From Defluviicoccus sp046348835 (GTDB lineage: Bacteria > Pseudomonadota > Alphaproteobacteria > Rhodospirillales > Defluviicoccaceae), in the NCBI GenBank assembly GCA_046348835.1, contig JAXMDM010000003.1, positions 186,001-250,000 on the forward strand: DNA of 64,000 nt, given 5' to 3'. Of the stretch, positions 10,117 to 17,449 are shown one piece after another. The position numbers and the translations under genes were made by a program. The notes beneath the pieces were generated by a model. The model made no database searches. It saw nothing but the letters and a program-made list of their open reading frames with translations, and was not told the DNA's origin. The number at the start of each line of letters is the position of its first letter. Positions within the stretch are counted from its first letter, which is position 1.

Positions 10117-11319
10117 TCACTGCCGCTTGCCGAACTCGGCCGTCGTCGTGGTCCAGGCCACCGCCTGTTCGCTCAGGCTGAAGCCGAGGCCCGGGCGGTT
10201 GGGGACGATCATCCGGCCGTCCCTGATTTCCAGGCGCTCGTTGAACATCGGTTCCAGCCACTCGAAGTGCTCGACCCACGGCTCATGCGCATAGGCCGCC
10301 GCCAGGTGGAGATGGATCTCCATGGCGAAATGCGGGGCGAGGCGCAGCCGCTTGTGGTCGGCGAGCGCACAGATCTTGAGGAAGCCGGTGATGCCGCCGA
10401 CGCGCGGTGCGTCGGGCTGGATGAAATCCACCGAGTCGTTGCGGATAAGCTCGTAATGCTCGGCGACGCTGGTCAGCATCTCGCCGGTGGCGATCGGCGT
10501 CGCCAGTTCGGCCGCCAGCCGCGCGTGGCCCTCGGCGTCGTAGGCGTCGAGCGGCTCCTCGATCCAGGTCAGGTTGTACTGTTCGACGAGGCGCCCGAAA
10601 CGATGCGCCGTCGGCCGGTCCCACTGCTGGTTGGCGTCGATCATCAAGGGAATGTTGCCACCGATGTGGTCCCGTACCGCCTCGATGCGTTCCAGGTCGA
10701 TCATCGGGTCGGGTTGACCGACCTTCAGCTTTATTCCGCCGATGCCCTTGGCAAGGGCCATGGACGTACGCTCTTTCACCTCGCCGAGGTCCATGGAGAG
10801 GAAGCCACCCGAGGTGTTGTAGCACTGTACCGAGTCCCGGTGCGCCCCTAGCAGCTTCGCCAGCGGCAGCCCCGCCCGCTTGGCCTTCAGGTCCCACAGC
10901 GCGATGTCGAAGGCGGCGATCGCCTGGGTCGACAATCCGCTGCGGCCGACGGACGCCCCGGCCCAGACCAGCTTGTCCCACAGTCGGGCGATGTCGTTGG
11001 GATCTTCACCCACCAGCTCGTCGGCGATCTCTTTGGCGTGGACGAATTGGCCGGGACCGCCGGCACGCTTTGAATAGCTGAACCCGATGCCGGTGTGGCC
11101 CTGCTGCGTTTCGATCTCGCAGAACAGGAAGGCGACCTTGGTCATCGGCTTCTGGCGGCCGGTCAGCACCTTGGCATCGCTGATCGGCGCGTGCAGGGGC
11201 AGGGTCACCGCGGACAGCTTTAGCCAGGTGATCCGGTCGGTGGTTGCCTCGCCGGGAGGAAGGCCGGCGATCATCGGGTTGGCGGGCAGCAGTCGGGGCT
11301 TGGTCAGGATTAAATCCAT
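10117..11319 (-). CDS. L-talarate/galactarate dehydratase (enolase superfamily)
   Basis: 400-aa mandelate-racemase-type dehydratase turning galactarate (and talarate) into 5-keto-4-deoxyglucarate. The sequence follows the Salmonella talarate/galactarate dehydratase pattern closely: PISDAKVLTGRQKPMTKVA, FSYSKRAGGPGQF, WAGASVGRSG and AHRDSVQCYNTSGGFLSM. Catalytic features are the KxK motif GIKLKVGQP, metal ligands DANQQWD, WIEEPLDAYD and ATGEML, and the general base in PHFAMEIHLH. The start at 11319 follows GGGAGGACGCT. The neighbouring glucarate dehydratase feeds the same intermediate, so the cluster can take both aldarate epimers. Confidence 0.93.
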   Translation of the reverse strand: MDLILTKPRLLPANPMIAGLPPGEATTDRITWLKLSAVTLPLHAPISDAKVLTGRQKPMTKVAFLFCEIETQQGHTGIGFSYSKRAGGPGQFVHAKEIADELVGEDPNDIARLWDKLVWAGASVGRSGLSTQAIAAFDIALWDLKAKRAGLPLAKLLGAHRDSVQCYNTSGGFLSMDLGEVKERTSMALAKGIGGIKLKVGQPDPMIDLERIEAVRDHIGGNIPLMIDANQQWDRPTAHRFGRLVEQYNLTWIEEPLDAYDAEGHARLAAELATPIATGEMLTSVAEHYELIRNDSVDFIQPDAPRVGGITGFLKICALADHKRLRLAPHFAMEIHLHLAAAYAHEPWVEHFEWLEPMFNERLEIRDGRMIVPNRPGLGFSLSEQAVAWTTTTAEFGKRQ

Positions 11320-11380
11320 AGCGTCCTCCCTTTGCGGTCGCTTCCGATGGAGCGACCGTCGGTTGGCCGGTTAGCGAAGC

Positions 11381-12736
11381 TCATCGCACGAGGCACGGCC
11401 GCTTGTTGTTGAAGGTCCAGCCGGGGATCAGGAACTGCATGGCGGCGGCATCATCACGGGCGCCGAGACCCTTCGCCTTGTAGAGTTGATGTGCTTTTTC
11501 CACCTCGGCTAGGTCGATCTCGATACCCAGTCCCGGCCGCTCCGGAACGCTCACCCGGCCGCCCTTAATCTGCAGCGGCTGCTTGGTCAGCCGCTGGCCG
11601 TCCTGCCAGATCCAATGGGTGTCGATGGCGGTGATCTTGCCGGGCGCCGCCGCGGCGGCGTGGGTGAACATCGCCAAGGAAATGTCGAAGTGGTTGTTGG
11701 AGTGGGAGCCCCAGGTCAGTCCCCACTCGTGACACATCTGGGCGACGCGCACCGAGCCCTGCATCGTCCAGAAGTGCGGGTCGGCCAGCGGGATGTCGAC
11801 GGAATGGAGCTGGATGGCATGACCCATCTGCCGCCAGTCGGTGGCGATCATGTTGGTCGCCGTCGGCAGTCCGGTGGCGCGTCGGAACTCGGCCATCACC
11901 TCCCGGCCCGAGTAGCCGCCTTCGGCGCCGCACGGATCCTCGGCATAGGCCAGCACATGGTGCTGCTTGCGGCAGAGTTCGATCGCTTCCGCCAGCGACC
12001 AGGCGCCATTGGGGTCGAGGGTGATGCGGGCGTCGGGAAAACGCTCCGCCAGCGCGGTGACCGCATCGATCTCGGCCTTGCCGGCGAGGACACCACCCTT
12101 CAGCTTGAAATCATTGAAGCCGTAACGCGCCTCGGCGGCTTCCGCCAGCTTGACCACCGCTGCCGGCGTCAGCGCCTCCTCGTTGCGCAGGCGCAGCCAG
12201 TCGTCCGCGGCATCGGTCTCGCTGCGATATTCAAGGTCGGTCTTATTACGGTCACCGACGTAGAACAGGTAGCCCAACATCTCCACCTGATCCCGCTGCT
12301 GGCCTTCCCCCAGCAGAGCCGCCACCGGGACATCCAGGAACTGCCCGAGCAGGTCAAGCATCGCCGCCTCGACGGCGGTCACGGCATGGATGGTGATGCG
12401 CAGATCGAACGTCTGCAGGCCGCGGCCGCCGGAGTCGCGATCGGCGAACTGGCGGCGCATGGCGTTCAGCACTCTGTTATAGGCGCCGATGGACTGACCT
12501 TCGATGAGCGGCCGCGCGTCTTCGAGGGTTTGCCGGATGCGCTCGCCACCCGGCACCTCGCCCACACCGGTGCGGCCTGCGGAGTCCTTGAGGACGACGA
12601 TGTTGCGGGTGAAGAAGGGGCCGTGCGCGCCGCTGAGGTTCAGCAACATGCTGTCCCGGCCGGCGACCGGTATGACGCGCATGCCGGTGATCGAGGGCGT
12701 TTCGCGCAGGAGCGCAACGGTGTCCGCGGTGTGCAT
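11381..12736 (-). CDS. gudD: D-glucarate dehydratase (enolase superfamily)
   Basis: 451-aa enolase-superfamily enzyme dehydrating D-glucarate to 5-keto-4-deoxy-D-glucarate. Features seen in order: N-terminal capping domain with GVGEVPGGE (glucarate contacts), the YLFYVGDRNKTDL loop typical of GudD, KxK motif NDFKLKGGVL, metal-site DPNGAWSL, AEDPCGAEGGYSGREVMAEF, TNMIATDWRQM, and the C-terminal catalytic His in WGSHSNNHFDISLAMFTHAA. Length equals E. coli GudD. The ribosome-binding site GGGAGG precedes ATG 12736. It is the first catabolic gene after the transporter. Confidence 0.97.
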   Translation of the reverse strand: MHTADTVALLRETPSITGMRVIPVAGRDSMLLNLSGAHGPFFTRNIVVLKDSAGRTGVGEVPGGERIRQTLEDARPLIEGQSIGAYNRVLNAMRRQFADRDSGGRGLQTFDLRITIHAVTAVEAAMLDLLGQFLDVPVAALLGEGQQRDQVEMLGYLFYVGDRNKTDLEYRSETDAADDWLRLRNEEALTPAAVVKLAEAAEARYGFNDFKLKGGVLAGKAEIDAVTALAERFPDARITLDPNGAWSLAEAIELCRKQHHVLAYAEDPCGAEGGYSGREVMAEFRRATGLPTATNMIATDWRQMGHAIQLHSVDIPLADPHFWTMQGSVRVAQMCHEWGLTWGSHSNNHFDISLAMFTHAAAAAPGKITAIDTHWIWQDGQRLTKQPLQIKGGRVSVPERPGLGIEIDLAEVEKAHQLYKAKGLGARDDAAAMQFLIPGWTFNNKRPCLVR

Positions 12737-12826
12737 TTCAATCCTCCCGAAAGACTTGTCTGTCTCGTTTCGCTGGTGGCGAACATGGCGTGGTTGAGCG
12801 CGGGCGCATGGCCCGCACCTCGGCGT

Positions 12827-14170
12827 CTAGATCTTTTTCAGTTCCATGCGCTTGATCTCACCGACGATGACCAGATAGCTGATGATGGCCAGCAGCGCGT
12901 TGGCACCGACGAAGATCAGGGCGCCGTTGAATGATCCGGTCCCGCCGACGATGTAGCCGATGACGATCGGTGTGGTTATCGCCGCTGTGTTGCCGAAGGT
13001 GTTGAACAGTGCGCCACTCAGCCCGGCGATCTGCTTCGGCGAGGTATCGGAGACCACCGCCCAGCCCAACGCGCCCAGCCCCTTGCCGAAGAAGGCGAAC
13101 GCCATGATGGCGACGACCAGCCATTCGGTGTCGACGTAGTTGCAGGCGATCATCGATGTCGCCAGCAGCATGCCGCAGACAATCGGGGTCTTGCGCGCAA
13201 CGGTAAGCGAAAGGCCTTTCCGGAGCAGGAAATCCGACAGCACGCCGCCCAGCACACCGCCGACGAAGCCGCAGATCGCCGGCAGCGAGGCGACGAATCC
13301 GGCCTTGAGGATCGACATGCCGCGCGCCTGAACCAGGTAGATCGGAAACCAGGTCAGGAAGAAATAGGTCAAGGTGGTAATGCAGTACTGGCCGAGATAG
13401 ACCCCGATCAGCATCCGGCTCGACAGAAGCTGCTTTATGTAGCCGAGCTTGGGACCCTCCTGCATGCCGGAGGTCCTCACTTGGTCCATGTCGACCAAGC
13501 CGCCACCCGCCGCGATGTATTCCACCTCGGCTGCATTGGCGCGTGGATGCTCTCGCGGGCTGTAAATCACCTTCAGCCAGATGACGGTGAGAACGAGCCC
13601 GATGGCACCCATGACATAGAACACGTAGGGCCATCCGAAGCTGGTGGTGATCCAGCCCATCAGCGGCGCGAACAGCACGGTCGCGAAGTACTGCGCCGAA
13701 TTGAAAACCGCCGAGGCGGTGCCGCGTTCATTGGCCGGAAACCAAGCGGCAACGATCCGGCCGTTCCCGGGGAACGATGGGGCTTCGCACAGCCCCACCA
13801 TCAGACGCAGGATAAACAGGACAACAACGGCGGTGGTCGCCGTAAGCATGTGCACACCGCCCTGCAGCATGGTGAACACAGACCAGGTTGAGATGCTCAA
13901 TGCATAAGCTGTCTTCGAACCAAAGCGATCAAGCAGCCAGCCACCAGGAAGCTGTGCAATAACATAAGCCCAACCGAACGCCGAGAAGATATATCCCATC
14001 TGCACCGCATCGATCCCGAGTTCCTTCGATATGGCAGGTCCGGCAATGGATATCGTTGCGCGATCGGCATAATTTATTGCCGTCATGACGAACAGCATCG
14101 CTACGATCATGTAGCGGACCCGCGTCGCTTTTTCCTCGGTCATCGGGTTCGTTTGAACGGCCATTTGCAT
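12827..14170 (-). CDS. gudP: MFS aldarate (glucarate/galactarate) transporter, ACS family
   Basis: 447-aa inner-membrane sugar-acid:H+ symporter with about 12 predicted membrane segments, starting RVRYMIVAMLFVMTAINYAD. The ACS-family signature region INYADRATISIAGP and the loop WLLDRFGSKTAYALSISTWS match GudP/GarP/ExuT relatives. The start at 14170 (MQMAVQ) was preferred over 14272 because GAGGAGGAAGAAG precedes it and the extra N-terminus would be acidic and cysteine-rich. First gene of the minus-strand operon; the 16-bp palindrome at 14272-14287 lies just upstream. Confidence 0.9.
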   Translation of the reverse strand: MQMAVQTNPMTEEKATRVRYMIVAMLFVMTAINYADRATISIAGPAISKELGIDAVQMGYIFSAFGWAYVIAQLPGGWLLDRFGSKTAYALSISTWSVFTMLQGGVHMLTATTAVVVLFILRLMVGLCEAPSFPGNGRIVAAWFPANERGTASAVFNSAQYFATVLFAPLMGWITTSFGWPYVFYVMGAIGLVLTVIWLKVIYSPREHPRANAAEVEYIAAGGGLVDMDQVRTSGMQEGPKLGYIKQLLSSRMLIGVYLGQYCITTLTYFFLTWFPIYLVQARGMSILKAGFVASLPAICGFVGGVLGGVLSDFLLRKGLSLTVARKTPIVCGMLLATSMIACNYVDTEWLVVAIMAFAFFGKGLGALGWAVVSDTSPKQIAGLSGALFNTFGNTAAITTPIVIGYIVGGTGSFNGALIFVGANALLAIISYLVIVGEIKRMELKKI

Positions 14171-14271
14171 GGACACTTCTTCTTCCTCCTCGTCGACACA
14201 TCCCGTTGCAACCGGGACGTTCTCTGCCGATACGCAGCAGGCGCAATCGCGACTGGGCATCGACATTGGCA

Positions 14272-14287
14272 TACTAATATATTAGTA
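14272..14287. promoter_or_regulatory. Perfect 16-bp palindrome, probable GntR operator
   Basis: TACTAATATATTAGTA reads the same on both strands. It sits between gudP (minus) and the gntR gene (plus), a place and style typical of GntR-FadR/FCD operators. Binding by the divergent regulator is inferred. Confidence 0.65.
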
Positions 14288-14375
14288 GACCAACGCAACG
14301 ATTTTTTTTAGGATCGCTGCAGCGGTCGAGGCCGGCCGCGTCGGCCATAAGAGCGCAGCGGCAAGGGATGATCCG

Positions 14376-15086
14376 ATGTCACCGGCACAGATGACGACGG
14401 CGCACGACCAGGAACGCATCTATGTCCTGGACCGGCGCTCGTCCGCGGTATCGCAGATCTATGATCGTCTGCGCGCGCTCATCGTCGAGTTGTACCTCCA
14501 GCCGGGAGAGAGCCTTTCCAAGGCGGCCCTGGCGAAAAACTTCGGGATCAGCGAAACGCCGGTTCGCGAGGCGCTGCTTCGCCTGGAGGAAGAAGGCCTC
14601 GTCGTCATCAAGCCGCAGTCCGGAACCTATGTCGCCGCCATCGACGTGGAGAAGGCGGCGGAGGCGCGCTTCCTGCGACTGAGCGTCGAGATCGAGGTGG
14701 TCAAGAATCTGTGCAGGGGGCTGGAGCCGGGGGACCAGGAGGAACTGCACGCCATCCTCGACCGCCAGCGCCTCTCCTCCCAGGCTGGCGATCGGGACGA
14801 CTTCTCCCACCAGGACTCGGCTTTCCACATGGCCCTGTATCGCATGGCCGGGGTGGAGGGGTTGTGGCGCAACGTCCGGACGATGCGGGCACATCTGACC
14901 CGGCTACGGATGCTGGACATCCCGCAACCGGGAACGATGGCCTCCATCATCTGTGAGCATCAGGCCATCCTCGACGCACTCCTGGCGCGGGATGTGGGGG
15001 CCAGCGAAGCCGCCGTGCGCCGCCATCTGTCCGGCACCGTCGTGCCAATCGATGAACTGAAGGCCAAGCACCCGCAATTCTTCTGA
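14376..15086 (+). CDS. GntR-family regulator, FadR/FCD subfamily, of the aldarate operon
   Basis: 236-aa transcription factor. The N-terminal winged helix spans residues ~25-95 with SQIYDRLRALIVELYLQPGE and the recognition helix FGISETPVREALLRLEEEGL. The C-terminal FCD ligand domain includes DSAFHMALYRMAG and CEHQAILDALLARD, carrying histidines likely to bind a metal that holds a carboxylate ligand. It is divergent to gudP, so it probably represses the operon and responds to an aldarate or a pathway intermediate. Another in-frame ATG at 14391 is possible. Confidence 0.9.
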   Translation: MSPAQMTTAHDQERIYVLDRRSSAVSQIYDRLRALIVELYLQPGESLSKAALAKNFGISETPVREALLRLEEEGLVVIKPQSGTYVAAIDVEKAAEARFLRLSVEIEVVKNLCRGLEPGDQEELHAILDRQRLSSQAGDRDDFSHQDSAFHMALYRMAGVEGLWRNVRTMRAHLTRLRMLDIPQPGTMASIICEHQAILDALLARDVGASEAAVRRHLSGTVVPIDELKAKHPQFF

Positions 15087-15200
15087 CTCCCCGAGAGCAT
15101 CGGTCCGCTCGCCCGGCATGCTCGGCCGGCGCATCCACAGCCGCAGCCGCAGCATCTCGGGCTTGCGCCGTGGTCCTGGTCCTTTCCCAGGTCGAGGCTG

Positions 15201-15909
15201 TCAATCGGCTTTTAAAATTGACTCTGACTCACCTTTAATGAAAGCGAGCGCGCATTTTGTGGCTGCAGGCTTCAGGTCCTCGACGTATGTCTGGCCGCCG
15301 CCATAGACGATCGTCTTCAGGTTGCGGGTATCCGCACCGGCCGCCGCCGGGCTGTCGATGAGCCGGCGGACGATGGTCGGCGCGGCGAAGAAAGACGCCC
15401 CGGGGTGGGCCTCGATCAGCCGGAAGATCTCGTCCGGTTCGCAGCCGCCGCTGGCCGGGATCACCTGCTTCGCCGCCGCCGCCACATGCGGCAGGACGTA
15501 CATACCGGAGCCATGCGACAGCGGCGCGGGATGGAGGATGCAGTCGTCGGTATCGATCCGGTCCACGTCGACGAAGTAGCTGGTGGTCATCGCAAGCAGA
15601 TTGCGGTGGCTGAGCATGGCGCCCTTGGGGCGGCCGGTGGTCCCGCTGGTGTAGAAGAGCCAGGCCGTGTCATCGGCGGAGGCGGCCGCGACCGGCAGGG
15701 ATCGCCGTCGGCGAGGGCGGTGTAATCGGCGTCGTCAACGGCGATCAGGGCCGCCAGCTCGGCGAGTTCGCCCTGCACCGAACCCACCGCCTCGGCCAGC
15801 TCCCGGGTGACGAAACAAACCCGTGCCCCGTGTGATCGAGGATGTAGGCGATCTCCCGCGGCTGGGCGTGGGCCCGTCCCGCCCGCGCCAGGAGATTGGC
15901 GATGTTCAT
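15201..15909 (-). pseudogene. Decayed AMP-forming acyl-CoA synthetase (fadD-like) fragment
   Basis: Minus-strand pieces of one ANL-family ligase in different frames: N-terminus MNIANLLARAGR at 15909; ARVCFVTRELAEAVGS; the AMP-binding motif region TSGTTGRPKGAMLSHRN around 15640-15600; then APLSHGSGMY, SFFAAPTIVRRL and TIVYGGGQTYVEDL. The sequence after MNIANLLARAGRAHAQPREIAYILDHTG skips the region normally between them, so there is an internal deletion plus frameshifts. The 3' end stops in unrelated codons near 15205, so the C-terminal lobe is missing. Confidence 0.8.
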
Positions 15910-16131
15910 GCCCCCTCACGACCCCGATTGGCTCGCGCGGGAGCGGTGGCTGTTCCTCCCGCCGTCTTGGGACGCGGACGCCACCAACGCCGGCATCGGC
16001 GCGGTGATGGCGAAGCCGTCGCGGCCGCAGGACACTAACACGAAAGAGTCTCTTTCCGCTCGACAATAGCGCCCCGAAGGATCAATCTCTCCGGAATAGG
16101 ACGCGCTGAAACAAGAAAGAAAATAGCGCGA
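15910..16131. other. Intergenic between decayed ligase and toxin-like islet, no gene seen
   Basis: No supported coding sequence. It marks a change from GC-rich chromosomal composition to the more AT-rich islet that follows. Confidence 0.5.
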
Positions 16132-16149
16132 CCAAGCTGACAAGCTTGG
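16132..16149. promoter_or_regulatory. Short hairpin upstream of the SpvB-like gene
   Basis: CCAAGCT-GACA-AGCTTGG forms a 7-bp stem with a 4-nt loop. It ends two bases before the GGGAGGAG ribosome-binding site of the SpvB-like frame. It could influence translation or simply be chance; no T-run follows. Confidence 0.35.
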
Positions 16150-16162
16150 CGGGAGGAGACAG

Positions 16163-16739
16163 GTGGGAAACAGCGCAGGCGCTGCGCAGAAAGTAATCGT
16201 TTCCTTCAAGGGGGGGCGGTATACACAAAGGCATTGACGAAAAATTCGCACCCGATCTGCAAACCGGCATGGGCAATGTCCCCATTCCGATTGTGCTTCA
16301 ACTAGGCCGCAACGGCTCTCAACTACAACTTAATCTCGTTTACAGCACTGACAACGGTAACAGTCCGCTTGGCCTCGGCCGGGGATTGAGCATTTCTAGT
16401 GTCAACCGCAAGACTTGGAGAGGCCTCCGCCGCTACGACGACGCTACAGACGTCATTATTCTTTCCGACGCGGAGGATCTGGTTCCGATTGAAACGTCGC
16501 CTAAGGTCATCCGCTACCGGCCTAGAACGGAGGGGCTGTTTGGCCTCATCGAACGACACGCAAACAGCGTCGGTTACTTTCGATTGGCCAAGTGTCGGCC
16601 CCACGAGCACCTTTTTCGGGTGCGACAGGACTGTCTGGGGAATATCGGCCTAATAATTGCTCAAAGCGGCAGCCAGGACGGCCGGAAGAAGACTGTTAGT
16701 CATCTGAAATATGCCGAGAAAGGGATAAAAAATGGGTAA
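16163..16739 (+). pseudogene. Truncated, frameshifted SpvB/Tc-toxin B-subunit N-terminus
   Basis: The frame starting GTG 16163 (after GGGAGGAGACAG) reads NSAGAAQKVIVSFKGG, then the seven-G run at 16210-16216 shifts the frame. With one G fewer it would run straight into GGGIHKGIDEKFAPDLQTG and MGNVPIPI. The following LGRNGSQLQLNLVYSTDNGN, GLGRGLSISSVNRKTWRGL, RYDDATDVIILSDAEDLVP and RYRPRTEGLFGLIERH are hallmarks of the SpvB domain of insecticidal Tc-toxin B subunits. Normal proteins exceed 1000 residues; here the frame ends after ~190, overlapping the next gene. It is therefore a remnant or a much-shortened derivative. Confidence 0.8.
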
Positions 16740-17190
16740 TAAATCGAATAAAATGAACCGAGATGTGGCCACCGCAATGCAAAAACTGAAGAAAGAGTGC
16801 CGGGAGCTGGAGATGTTATTCGGTAGCTTCTGCGATGAGTTCGTGCCAAGTTTCCTAGCTGCAGCGAGTACAAAACCGAGCAATGCCCTTGAGAGCAACT
16901 ATAATACTGTGCAATATGGGTCTAAGATGGTTAAGGACAAACTTTTAAAAGTCTACCCCCTAATTGACAACACTGATACCCCCCTCGTAACGTTCGAGAA
17001 ATTTCTCAAAAAAAAGGATGCTGATCATAAAGAAGACTGGACCGACTTGAAGAAGAAAAGTTTACAAAGACATACTGCCTTTGTGGTGCAGGCAAGGTCC
17101 GAGCTGGCGAATGTGGCACACCAATGTATGTATATAGGGAACTCACTTGAGGACAAACTTGCGTTTTGCAGCAGTAAGATGTCGAAGTAG
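16732..17190 (+). CDS. Hypothetical helical 152-aa protein in the toxin islet
   Basis: I do not recognise this protein. It is lysine- and leucine-rich, predicted mostly helical (MQKLKKECRELEMLFGSF near residues 16-33; FLKKKDADHKEDWTDLKKKS near 89-108), with three scattered cysteines and no signal peptide. Base composition is clearly more AT-rich than the chromosome, suggesting transfer. Its ATG overlaps the end of the SpvB-like frame by eight bases, and the MACPF gene follows. It may be an accessory or protective protein of the toxin, but nothing in the sequence proves that. Confidence 0.6.
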   Translation: MGNKSNKMNRDVATAMQKLKKECRELEMLFGSFCDEFVPSFLAAASTKPSNALESNYNTVQYGSKMVKDKLLKVYPLIDNTDTPLVTFEKFLKKKDADHKEDWTDLKKKSLQRHTAFVVQARSELANVAHQCMYIGNSLEDKLAFCSSKMSK

Positions 17191-17449
17191 GGATTGTAAC
17201 CAATAGCGGGGGTCGGGGACCCCACAGAAAGAGCCGAAAGAGATTCGGGACCAACTGAAGCTCGCCAGCGATAGACTCGGCCAGCTCGCGGAAACAGCGG
17301 AAGAGCTGGCAGACGAAGAAGACGTTCTCGATTTCGACAGCGACCCGGACATTGCGGCTTGGAAGCCCACCTCCCAGCCCGGAGTTCGACCCGGGGCCGG
17401 AATCCCCACTCTGCCGCCGAAGACCAAGCTGGACCTCTCGCAACCTGAG

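Noticed and set aside
14171..14272. Longer N-terminus for the aldarate transporter starting at 14272
   Set aside because: It would overlap the candidate operator, be rich in Cys and Glu, and lack the good ribosome-binding site present before 14170.
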